Assembly: GCF_002850745.1 (NCBI RefSeq)
Contig: NZ_PJOK01000068.1
Coordinates: forward strand, 62,001 to 126,000
DNA from: Nonomuraea indica
Lineage (GTDB): Bacteria > Actinomycetota > Actinomycetes > Streptosporangiales > Streptosporangiaceae
Length of the DNA: 64,000 nucleotides
Reading direction: 5' to 3'
The translations under genes and the position numbers were made by a program. Shown here piece after piece: positions 51,450-59,086 of the stretch (positions are counted from its first letter, which is position 1; each line of letters opens with the position of its first letter). Below the pieces are notes generated by a model. The model was given only the letters and a program-made list of their open reading frames with translations. It was not told the DNA's origin and ran no database searches.

Positions 51450-52682
51450 CTACCGCAGTTGGTCGCGGCGGCGGGTGAGGTAGGCGGTCTCGCCGGTGTT
51501 GCCGGCCAGGTCGATGGCCCGGTCGTAGGCCGCGTGTGACTGCCGGCTTCGGCCCAGCCGGCGCAGCAGGTCGGCGCGGGTGGCGTGGTAGGCGTGGTAG
51601 CAGGCCAGCACCTCGGCGAGGCGGTCCACGATGGCCAGTGCCACCTCAGGCCCGTCGAGCTCGGCCACGGCGATGGCCCGGTTGAGGGCGATGATCGGCG
51701 AGGGGTCGAGGCGGACGAGCCGGTCGTAGAGGGCGAGGATCTGCGACCAGTCGGTGTCGCGGATGTCGCGGGCGGAGGTGTGCACCGCGTTGATCGCGGC
51801 GAGGATCTGGTAGCGGCCCGGAGCCACCCCGGCGGCGGCAGCGGCCAGGCGCTCGCGCACCAGCCGATGGCCTTCGGCGATGAGTTCCGCGTCCCAGGCC
51901 CCACGGTCCTGCTCGTCGAGCGGGACCAGTTCGCCGTTCGCCGAGACGCGGGCGGTGCGGCGGGCCTCGGTGAGCAGCATCAGCGCCAGCAGCCCGGCCA
52001 CCTCTCCGTCCTGCGGCAGGAGCGCGCGGATCAGGCGGGTGAGCCGGATCGCCTCGGTGGTCAGGTCGTGTCGTACGGGGTCGGTGCCGGGGCCGCTGGC
52101 CAGGTAGCCCTCGTTGTAGACGAGGAACAGCACGGCCAGGACGCCGGAGACACGAGCCGGAAGATCGTCGGCGGACGGCATCCGGTAGGGGATGCGAGCC
52201 GCCTTGATCTTGGCCTTCGCCCGGGTGATGCGCTGTTCCATGGTGGTCGCCCGTACCAGGAAGGCGCGGGCGATCTCGGGCACGGTCAGACCGCCGACCA
52301 TGCGCAGCGTCAACGCCACGCGCGCTTCCACCGCCAGCGCCGGGTGGCAGCAGGTGAAGATCAGCCGGAGCCGGTCGTCATCGATGGCGCCGACGGGCTC
52401 GGGCAGGTCGTCGTACGTCATCCGAGCCTCCCTGTGCTTGTCGTCGCGCCTGCTCTCACGCCGGATCCGGTCGATGGCCTTGCGGTTGGCGGTGGTGGTC
52501 AGCCACGCGCCCGGATTGGGCGGTACGCCGTCGGCCCGCCACCGCTCCACGGCGGTCGCGAACGCCTCGGCAGCCGCCTCCTCGGCGATGTCGAGGTCAC
52601 CGAAACGCCTGGTCAGGGCGGCCACCACCCGCGCCCACTCGTCGTGGTGGGCCCGGATGACCGCCTCCTCGGCCTCGCTCAC
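51450..52682 (-). CDS. ECF sigma factor with C-terminal DUF6596/TPR-like extension (ECF42-like)
   Basis: 410 residues. Sigma region 2 at 10-80 (RVVAALTRRFGDLDIAEEAA, AWLTTTANRKAIDRIRRE) and region 4 at 115-170 (FTCCHPALAVEARVALTLRM, VGGLTVPEIARAFLVRATTM). The long C-terminal extension (VLAVLFLVYNEGYLASGP, ALYDRLVRLDPSPIIALNRA, LRRLGRSRQSHAAYDRAIDL) is the mark of the group linked to YCII/DGPF proteins, which is exactly what precedes it. No anti-sigma gene is adjacent; the extension is thought to replace it. Third gene of the DHFR-like/YCII/sigma operon, with a 4-base overlap (52679-52682). Confidence 0.94.
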   Translation of the reverse strand: MSEAEEAVIRAHHDEWARVVAALTRRFGDLDIAEEAAAEAFATAVERWRADGVPPNPGAWLTTTANRKAIDRIRRESRRDDKHREARMTYDDLPEPVGAIDDDRLRLIFTCCHPALAVEARVALTLRMVGGLTVPEIARAFLVRATTMEQRITRAKAKIKAARIPYRMPSADDLPARVSGVLAVLFLVYNEGYLASGPGTDPVRHDLTTEAIRLTRLIRALLPQDGEVAGLLALMLLTEARRTARVSANGELVPLDEQDRGAWDAELIAEGHRLVRERLAAAAAGVAPGRYQILAAINAVHTSARDIRDTDWSQILALYDRLVRLDPSPIIALNRAIAVAELDGPEVALAIVDRLAEVLACYHAYHATRADLLRRLGRSRQSHAAYDRAIDLAGNTGETAYLTRRRDQLR

Positions 52683-53002
52683 AGGAACGGCCGTACCTCG
52701 ATCTTCCGATGGCAGATCTTCGACGCCTCGGCGGCGAGCTTGAGCGCCACATCGAGATCAGGAGCCTCCCACACCCAGACGCCGGCGAGGTACTCCTTCG
52801 ACTCCACGAAAGGCCCGTCGCTGAACACGGGCTGCTCGCCCCGGTTGTCGACGACCGTGGCCGCGTCGGTGTCCGCGAGCCCGCCCGCGAAGACCCAGTG
52901 GCCTTCGGCGATCAGTCGTTCGTTGAACGCGCTGATGGCGGGCCGCCTGTCCGTGCTGTCGGGATCGCTCCTGTCGTCGATCACGGAAACCAGGTACCGC
53001 AT
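52679..53002 (-). CDS. YCII/DGPF-domain protein
   Basis: 107 residues from ATG 53002 (AGGAG about 11 bases upstream). The family core is visible: MRYLVSVIDD, FNERLIAEGHWVFAGGL, SDGPFVESKEYLAGVWVWEA, and CHRKIEVRPF. DGPF proteins are almost always encoded with ECF sigma factors of this type and are suspected to modulate them or carry out small-molecule chemistry. No catalytic proof is available. Overlaps the sigma gene by ATGA and follows the DHFR-like gene by 53 bases. Confidence 0.93.
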   Translation of the reverse strand: MRYLVSVIDDRSDPDSTDRRPAISAFNERLIAEGHWVFAGGLADTDAATVVDNRGEQPVFSDGPFVESKEYLAGVWVWEAPDLDVALKLAAEASKICHRKIEVRPFL

Positions 53003-53055
53003 CTGAAGATCATCTCCTGTGGTGTCAGGACAGCGTGGTCCGGTGGTCAGGCACG

Positions 53056-53649
53056 TCAGGCCGTCGCGTACCGCGGCCGCCCGGCCGGCCGGTAGACCTG
53101 GATCGTCACGCCCTTCGAGTCGACCCGCGACTCGACCAGGTGGAGAGCGAGGTCCGGACCGGTCTCCGGGAACAGTCTCGCGCCCTGGCCGACGATCACC
53201 GGGATCACGATCAGGATCATCTCGTCGACCAGGTCCTTCTCCAGCAGCCACCGGGTCAGGATGCCACTGCCGTGCACCTGCAGCTCACCCCCGGGCTTGG
53301 CCTTCAGCTCTCTGACGGCCGCCGCGAGGTCACCGCGGAGAACGGTCGTGTCCTTCCAGCGCGGCGAGGTGAGCGTGGTCGAGGCGACGTACTTGGGGGC
53401 GTCGTCCAAGGCCGCGCCGATGGGATGTGTCCGGTCCCAGGAGGTGAACAACTCGTAGGTGCGCCGGCCGAACAAGAACGCCTCGGCGCGCTGGTAGGTC
53501 TGTGTGATGAACGACCTGGTCTCGTCGTCACCCGCCCCGCGAGCCCATCCGCCGCGCTCGAATCCGTTCCTGCGGTCCTCATCCGACGTACCGCCGTTTC
53601 CCTGCATCACTCCGTCGACGGTGACCTGAGTGACGGTCGTCAGCTTCAT
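53056..53649 (-). CDS. Dihydrofolate-reductase-family protein (RibD C-terminal-like)
   Basis: 197 residues from ATG 53649 (AAGGAA upstream). Marks: MKLTTVTQVTVDGVMQGNGG, AFLFGRRTYELFTSW, GELQVHGSGILTRWLLEKDL, VDEMILIVIPVIVGQGARLF. It belongs to the YyaP/YwjB branch, which shares the DHFR fold and NADPH site but is not true dihydrofolate reductase. First gene of the operon whose later genes encode a DGPF protein and an ECF sigma factor, so it is probably part of that stress or resistance response. Confidence 0.92.
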   Translation of the reverse strand: MKLTTVTQVTVDGVMQGNGGTSDEDRRNGFERGGWARGAGDDETRSFITQTYQRAEAFLFGRRTYELFTSWDRTHPIGAALDDAPKYVASTTLTSPRWKDTTVLRGDLAAAVRELKAKPGGELQVHGSGILTRWLLEKDLVDEMILIVIPVIVGQGARLFPETGPDLALHLVESRVDSKGVTIQVYRPAGRPRYATA

Positions 53650-53940
53650 GATCGCGATTCCTTCGCCTCGGCGCCGCCCCGTGTGGGCGGCCTCACCCCT
53701 GCTACGAACACCACCGCCCCGATCCGACATCGCCGCCCGGACTTCTTCACCGAATCCTCCGGGACGCCGGTCGCCGGCGATCCGACAGCACGACCGCGTC
53801 GCGGCGACCGCGCTCCAGCGGAAGACCGTCTTGGCTGTCCGATTATCGACGCTCTTCGTCTGTTTTTCGGGCTCCTTACACCAAGGACGTCGACCTATAG
53901 TCGAGCTGTTTCGCATCCATGGGAAGAAAAGGCCGAACCG

Positions 53941-54441
53941 ATGATCCGAGGCGTCTGGCGGTTCCTTTTAGCTACGGTCACGATGACCGCGCTGTTCACT
54001 GTCCATCCGCTCTCTTCGGGAAGCGCGGCAGCCGCACCCGAGAAGAAATGCGTGTTCATTGCCGAGAAGGCCAAGCCGGGCACGGAGGCCACCCCGCTGC
54101 GGGAGGTGTGCGGTGACGAGACGACGGTCGCCTCGGCCGCCGCCGAGCGCACCTTGCTGATGACTCTGTACGAGCACGCCGACTTCGGGGGCGACAGTTC
54201 CGACATCTACGGCGACTACGGCACCTGTGACCCGCAGGGATACACCTTCGACTTCTCCGCCAGGTACTGGGGCTGGGTGCTCAGCTCCTACCGGGTCCAC
54301 GGCCGCTGCTGGTTGTCCAATCTTGACACCCGATCTCCGGGAATGAACTACGGCCCCACTCGCGCGGGTCCCGTCACCTACGTCGGTGACGCCTACAACG
54401 ACAACGTCGGATTCCTCTGGATCCGGGCCCAGGCGATCTGA
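53941..54441 (+). CDS. Secreted beta/gamma-crystallin-like protein (peptidase inhibitor I36-like)
   Basis: 166 residues from ATG 53941 (AAAAGG upstream). Sec signal peptide: MIRGVWR, hydrophobic FLLATVTMTALFTVH, cleavage after GSAAAA or nearby. The mature protein contains the crystallin-type motif TLYEHADFGGDSSDIYGDYG and a second, weaker copy GPVTYVGDAYNDNVGFLWI. Four cysteines may pair. Similar Streptomyces proteins include inhibitors and calcium-binding domains. Extracellular. Upstream DNA from 53825 to 53935 is AT-richer and probably carries the promoter. Confidence 0.75.
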   Translation: MIRGVWRFLLATVTMTALFTVHPLSSGSAAAAPEKKCVFIAEKAKPGTEATPLREVCGDETTVASAAAERTLLMTLYEHADFGGDSSDIYGDYGTCDPQGYTFDFSARYWGWVLSSYRVHGRCWLSNLDTRSPGMNYGPTRAGPVTYVGDAYNDNVGFLWIRAQAI

Positions 54442-54536
54442 GAGCGTGTCCGAGATGGCCGGCTCGGGGAGTGACGGCTGATCCAGGTTTCGTTCGGCTT
54501 GTCCGGTCCGAGGACCGCAGTGGATAGGGTTGCGCC

Positions 54537-55607
54537 ATGATCGAATCGAGGCGGTTCGACGCCGCCGTCGAGGTGGGGATCGCCGCGTTCTGCGCGGGCG
54601 AGAAGCCCCCGGAGGACGAGGACGTGTGGGAACGGCTGACCGAGGCCGGCGTCGAGCCGTGGCTGGCCGAGCGGCTGCTGATCTTCCTGCCCATGGCGTA
54701 CACGCGGCGGTTGCTGTCGGACGTCACGTACCCGGACGAGCTCGTGACTCCCGGCGGGCGGGTGGAACTGTCGGCCGAGCCGGTGTTCGTGGCAGCGTTG
54801 GACCGCGCGCAGCGGGCCGGCCGTGACGAGGTCGAGCGGATCGCGATGCGCAGCGCCGAGTTCAACGCGATCAACAACGCGCTGTACGACGGGGCGGAGC
54901 TGTCGGACCTGATGCTCGGCGAGACCACGCTGGACGAGGACCTGGAACCGGCCGAGGACGGCGACGGCGGCGTACCCTCGCCGCGAGCCGTGTTCGAGGG
55001 ATTCCTTCACGCGCACGGCGTACCGCTCGACGGCGGGACGAAAGTCGACGCGGCCATAGTCGTCCACCCCGCCCCGGCCGGCGTGGTGATCGCTCAGATC
55101 GACTTCGCCGTGTCGCACCCCGCGCTGGCCGAGCCATGGCTGGTCGAGAGCTTCGCCGGGCACGGCCCCACCTGGCGGGACGCGATCAGCGAGGGGGTGA
55201 ACCAGTTCAGGATCGGCGCACTGCACCCGATCGTCGACGGCCTCCTGCGCCCCGGCGCGGCGCCCGACCACGTCGAGCGGGAGCGCTACGACCACCCGAG
55301 CGGCGCGTTCGAACTGGTGCTGGGCTCCCAGATCAACCGGTTCGCCAAGGGGCCGGTGCCGTCTGCCGGGCCCCTGCTCGACCGGCTGCTGGAGGCGCTG
55401 CGCGCCGAGCCGCTCACACGAAAGGTGCACGGGCTACGCCTGTTCGTCGAGTACCACGACGGCCGGGTGCAGACCAACGAGGTGCTGCTGGACAGCGAAC
55501 AGTGGCCCGGTGGCGAGGCGGTGGTCGCGGACAGCCAGGCACTGTTGGCCCACGGGTGGGTCGCCGTGCGGATCTTCGGCCTGCTGGTGCCTGTCGACGA
55601 CGCGTAG
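54537..55607 (+). CDS. DUF6348 family protein
   Basis: 356 residues. The C-terminal two thirds show the family pattern: QIDFAVSHPALAEPWLVESF, AGHGPTWRDAISEGVNQFRI, FELVLGSQINRFAKGP, LRLFVEYHDGRVQTNEVLLD. The N-terminal 110 residues form a separate helical part (FDAAVEVGIAAFCAGEKPPE). No signal peptide, membrane segment or catalytic motif. Function unknown. ATG 54537, with GGATAGGG upstream. Its end is followed by 231 bases with a duplicated 38-base segment. Confidence 0.8.
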   Translation: MIESRRFDAAVEVGIAAFCAGEKPPEDEDVWERLTEAGVEPWLAERLLIFLPMAYTRRLLSDVTYPDELVTPGGRVELSAEPVFVAALDRAQRAGRDEVERIAMRSAEFNAINNALYDGAELSDLMLGETTLDEDLEPAEDGDGGVPSPRAVFEGFLHAHGVPLDGGTKVDAAIVVHPAPAGVVIAQIDFAVSHPALAEPWLVESFAGHGPTWRDAISEGVNQFRIGALHPIVDGLLRPGAAPDHVERERYDHPSGAFELVLGSQINRFAKGPVPSAGPLLDRLLEALRAEPLTRKVHGLRLFVEYHDGRVQTNEVLLDSEQWPGGEAVVADSQALLAHGWVAVRIFGLLVPVDDA

Positions 55608-55719
55608 CGCCTCGAAACCGCCCCGCTTCCGTTCGAGGACGCGGGCCAGGCGAGCGCCGCCCCGCGCGCTGGGTGCCGCGCCGCCTGCCGGTTCGGGCCT
55701 GCTGAGGCGCGCGCCGCCG

Positions 55720-55799
55720 CCGGACACCCGTCACCAGGCTCGTCGCGGCCCGCGCCGCCACCGGACACCCGTCACCAGGCTCGCCGCGGCCCGCGCGCC
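55720..55799. repeat. Two-copy direct repeat, 41-base period
   Basis: The segment starting CCGGACACCCGTCACCAGGC occurs at 55720 and again at 55761, and the copies agree over about 38 bases with one or two differences. It lies in the non-coding gap before the thioesterase gene's stop and looks like a slippage duplication. Confidence 0.8.
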
Positions 55800-55838
55800 G
55801 CGGCGGTCGGTCCTGGTGACGGTGCCGGCCGGCCTGCC

Positions 55839-56582
55839 TCAGGTGAGGCGGCCGACGATGGCCTTCGCCACCTCCTCCGTGTGCTCGGCCAGGTAGAAAT
55901 GGCCGCCGGTGAAGGTGACCAGCTCGAAGCCGCCGGTCGTGTGCCCCGCCCAGGCCCGTGCGTCGTCCTCGCCGACCCGGGGGTCGGCGTCCCCCACCAG
56001 GGCGGTGACCGGGCAGCTGAGCAGGTCGCCCGGCCGCCACGCGTACGCCTCGATCGCCCGGTAGTCGGCGCGCAGCGCGGGCAGGATCATCTGCACCACG
56101 TCCGGGTCGTCGAACAGGCGGGCGTCGGTGCCGCTGAGCGTGCGGATCTCGGCCAGCAGCGACTCGTCGTCCTGCCCGCCCGGCACCTCCCGTCGCCGTC
56201 TGCTCGGTGCCCGCCGCCCGGAGGCGAACAGCCGTACCACCTCCACCCCGCCGGACTGGAGCCGCAGACACGTCTCGTAGCCGACGCTCGCCCCCATGCT
56301 GTGCCCGAACAACGCGACCGGCCTGCCGGCCGCCGCGGCCGTCAGCACGGCGGTGATCTGGTCGGCGAGTGCGTGGACGTCCTCCACGGCCGGCTCGCTG
56401 CGGCGTTCCTGGCGGCCGGGGTACTGGACCGCGACCACGTCGAGTGCCGGAGCCAGCAGCGCCGACAGGCCGTGGAAGTAGGTCGCCGAGCCGCCCGCGT
56501 GCGGGAACAGGGCCAGCAGCGGCCCCGCGCCGGGCCCCGGGTGGAAACGGCGCAGCCAGAGGTCCAGGTCGGGCGCGGTCAT
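55839..56582 (-). CDS. Type II thioesterase
   Basis: 247 residues. Family marks: ALFPHAGGSATYFHGLSALL, VQYPGRQERR, nucleophile elbow ALFGHSMGASVGYE (Ser95), the Asp in LVGDADPRV (about 199) and the catalytic His in FTGGHFYLAEH. It hydrolyses wrong or stalled acyl groups from PKS or NRPS carrier domains, acting in trans in the cytosol. Last of the visible minus-strand operon, with its start overlapping the P450 fusion's stop by 4 bases (56579-56582). It serves the PKS upstream; it might also act for the NRPS 47 kb away. Confidence 0.96.
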   Translation of the reverse strand: MTAPDLDLWLRRFHPGPGAGPLLALFPHAGGSATYFHGLSALLAPALDVVAVQYPGRQERRSEPAVEDVHALADQITAVLTAAAAGRPVALFGHSMGASVGYETCLRLQSGGVEVVRLFASGRRAPSRRRREVPGGQDDESLLAEIRTLSGTDARLFDDPDVVQMILPALRADYRAIEAYAWRPGDLLSCPVTALVGDADPRVGEDDARAWAGHTTGGFELVTFTGGHFYLAEHTEEVAKAIVGRLT

Positions 56583-59086
56583 CCGGCCACCACCGGGAGG
56601 GAGGCGAGGCCGCGGATGACCATGCCCTCGGTGTGCCGCGGGCCGGGGTCGGCGATGGCGAGGTCCAGCTCGGCCAGCCGCCCGATCACCACCTGGACGG
56701 CGAGGCGGGCCAGCGGCGCGCCGAGGCAGAAGTGGATGCCGTGCCCGAAGCCGAGGTGACGCGCCGGCGTCCGGCGAGCCAGGTCCAACCGGTCCGGCTC
56801 GTCGTACACGGCCGGGTCGCGGTTGGCCGCGCCCAGCACCAGCAGCATCGACTCGCCCTGCCGGATCGGCGTGTCGCCGATCACCGTGTCGCTGAGTGCC
56901 GTCCGCGAGATCACCTGGGCGGGCGCGTCGTACCTGATCAGCTCCTCGACGGCGGCACCGATCCGGTCGGGGTTGGCGCGCAGCCAGGCGAGCTGGCCGG
57001 GCTCGCGCAGCAGCGCGAGCATGCCGTTGCCGATGAGGTGCACGGTCAGCGCGTACCCCGCCGAGACCAGCAACGTGCAGGTGGTGACCAGTTCGGTCTC
57101 GGTGAGCCGGTCGCCCTCCTGCTCGACCGCGACCAGCTTGCTGACCAGGTCGTCGGCGGGTTCCGCGCGGCGCCGCGCGGCCAGTTCGGTGAAGTACTGG
57201 TTGAACTGCTCGCGGGCGCCCTGTCGCTGCGCGACCTGGGCCCGGGTGAGCGCGAAGTCGGGGTCGAGGCCCCGCCCGATCGCCGCCGACCAGCCGCGGA
57301 AGCGGTCCATGTTGTCCTCCGGCACGCCCATGAGGTCGCCGAGCAGCAGCGCCGGAAGAGGATGGGCGATGGCGTCCATGAGGTCGAAGGAGGATCCGGC
57401 CGAGGCCAGGAGCCGGTCGGTGAGCTCAACGGCGCGCGGGCGCAGCCGTTCGACGACCCGGGTGGTGAACGCCCCGCTCACCAGGGAGCGGAGCCGGGTG
57501 TGGTCGGGCGGGTCCATGAAGATGAACTGGCGCACCGGCCTGCCCTCCGGGTCGCGGCCGAAGTGCTCGGCCACCGACTGGCCGTCTCCCCAGCCGATGA
57601 GCGGGTCCCGCAGCGCGTCCGAGGCCTCCCGGTGGCCCAGGACGACGACCATGCCGCCCGGCGTTCGCATGACGGGGCCGTTCTCGGCGATCCGCCGGTA
57701 GACCGGGTACGGGTCCTCGCGGAACGCCGGGTCGAACGGGTTGAACGGCAGCATCCTGCTGATGGCGTACTGGCCGGGATCGGCCGGGATCGTGGGCGGC
57801 GGCTGCTCGGGCAGGTGGGGCGCCTCGACCGGCGTGAGGGCGCCGTAGGCGACCGGCAGGCGCAGGATCACCGTGTGCTTGTTGCTGCGCGCCCACCGGA
57901 CCGGACCCGCCGTGCTCAGCTCGCCCACCCGCTCCAGCAGCGCTTCCAGGACGAGCCGCAGCTCCAGCCGGCCCAGCCGCTCCCCCATGCAACCGTGGGC
58001 GCCGAACCCGAAGGCCAGGTGGGGGTTGTGCTCGCGGCGGATGTCGAAGGTGTGCGGGTCGGCGAAGACCTCCTCGTCCCGGTTGGCGGAGGCCCACCAG
58101 AACGTCACCTTCTGCCCGGCCCGGATCCGCATGCCGCCCACCTCCACGTCGCGGGTGGCGGTGCGCCGGTTGTACGGCGTCGGCGACGACCAGCGCAGCA
58201 TCTCCTCGACCGCGCCCGGGATCAGCGAACGGTCCTCGCGCAGCGCCTTCCACTGGTCGGGGTGTTCGGCCAGGGCCAGCAGGCCGTGGGCGATCGCGTT
58301 GCGCGGCGGTTCGGAGCCCGCGCCGAGGATCAGGTTGAAGAACACCTCGCGCTCGTAGCTCGACAGCGGCCGTTCGCTCTCGGGCAGGTCGCCCGTGGCG
58401 ACGAGGGAGAGCAGGCCCGGGCCCGGCTCGGCGGCGAGCGCCTTGAGCGCGCCGCTGCCGTACTGGTAGAGGGCGAGCCGCGACATCTGCGAGCGCTCGG
58501 TGTCCTCGCCGGCCTCGCGGTCGTCGAAGCCCATGCTCACGTCGGCCCACGCGTGCAGGGCGGGCCAGTCACGACGCGGCACGCCGAGGACCAGCAGCGC
58601 CGTCCTGATGGCGAACGGCCCGGCGATGTCCACCATCAGGTCGCCCCTGCCGTCCGCCACGGCCTCGGCGACCAGGTTCGCGGCGATGGCGCGCAGCTCC
58701 GGCTCCAGCGAGGCGACCGTCTCACCGTCGACGGAGGGGCTGACCAGGTCTCTGAGCGCCTGGTGGCGGGGGTCGTCCATCATGTTCAGCATGGTCCCGG
58801 CGTGGACGCCGGGCGCCAGGTCGTCGATGTGGGTGCCACCGCCGGCCCGGCCGCCTCCGCCCTGAGAGGAGAACGCCGGATCGGCCGCCGCGGCGCGGAT
58901 GTCCGCGTAGCGGCTCAGCACCCAGAAGCCCTCACCGTCGGCGGTCGTGCCCGGCGGGTGGAAGAAGACCGGCGCCTCCGTGCGCAGGCGGGTGAAGACG
59001 TGGTGCGGGAACCCGTCGCCGAACCGGCTCTGGTCGGAGAGGTCGAACCCGTCGAGTACGGGAGGAAGCTCTTGCTGTCCGGTCAT
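56579..59086 (-). CDS. Fusion of two cytochrome P450 domains in one polypeptide
   Basis: 835 residues from ATG 59086 (GAAGGGA upstream). One uninterrupted frame holds two full P450s. Domain 1 (about 15-415): ExxR in VEEMLRWSS, I-helix ILGAGSEPPRN near 258, heme loop FGFGAHGCMGERL near 362. A proline-rich linker (VEAPHLPEQPPPTIPADPG, about 415-440) leads to domain 2 (about 440-835): ExxR in VEELIRYDA, I-helix LVSAGYALTVH near 677, heme loop FGHGIHFCLGAPL near 780. Both I-helices break the AGx(D/E)T consensus: domain 1 has Pro for Thr, domain 2 has Leu for the acid. No ferredoxin or reductase domain is attached. Overlaps its neighbours by ATGA on both sides, so it tailors the PKS product. Confidence 0.96.
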   Translation of the reverse strand: MTGQQELPPVLDGFDLSDQSRFGDGFPHHVFTRLRTEAPVFFHPPGTTADGEGFWVLSRYADIRAAAADPAFSSQGGGGRAGGGTHIDDLAPGVHAGTMLNMMDDPRHQALRDLVSPSVDGETVASLEPELRAIAANLVAEAVADGRGDLMVDIAGPFAIRTALLVLGVPRRDWPALHAWADVSMGFDDREAGEDTERSQMSRLALYQYGSGALKALAAEPGPGLLSLVATGDLPESERPLSSYEREVFFNLILGAGSEPPRNAIAHGLLALAEHPDQWKALREDRSLIPGAVEEMLRWSSPTPYNRRTATRDVEVGGMRIRAGQKVTFWWASANRDEEVFADPHTFDIRREHNPHLAFGFGAHGCMGERLGRLELRLVLEALLERVGELSTAGPVRWARSNKHTVILRLPVAYGALTPVEAPHLPEQPPPTIPADPGQYAISRMLPFNPFDPAFREDPYPVYRRIAENGPVMRTPGGMVVVLGHREASDALRDPLIGWGDGQSVAEHFGRDPEGRPVRQFIFMDPPDHTRLRSLVSGAFTTRVVERLRPRAVELTDRLLASAGSSFDLMDAIAHPLPALLLGDLMGVPEDNMDRFRGWSAAIGRGLDPDFALTRAQVAQRQGAREQFNQYFTELAARRRAEPADDLVSKLVAVEQEGDRLTETELVTTCTLLVSAGYALTVHLIGNGMLALLREPGQLAWLRANPDRIGAAVEELIRYDAPAQVISRTALSDTVIGDTPIRQGESMLLVLGAANRDPAVYDEPDRLDLARRTPARHLGFGHGIHFCLGAPLARLAVQVVIGRLAELDLAIADPGPRHTEGMVIRGLASLPVVAG

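Noticed and set aside
51159..51539. Plus-strand open frame after the alcohol dehydrogenase
   Set aside because: No family motif and it overlaps the ECF sigma gene antisense; probably chance.
54442..54536. GAGAGCGTGTCCGAG segment after the crystallin-like gene, resembling an IS end or small hairpin
   Set aside because: Only a 5-base stem (CCGAG/CTCGG) and no partner repeat; insufficient for a terminator or IS call.
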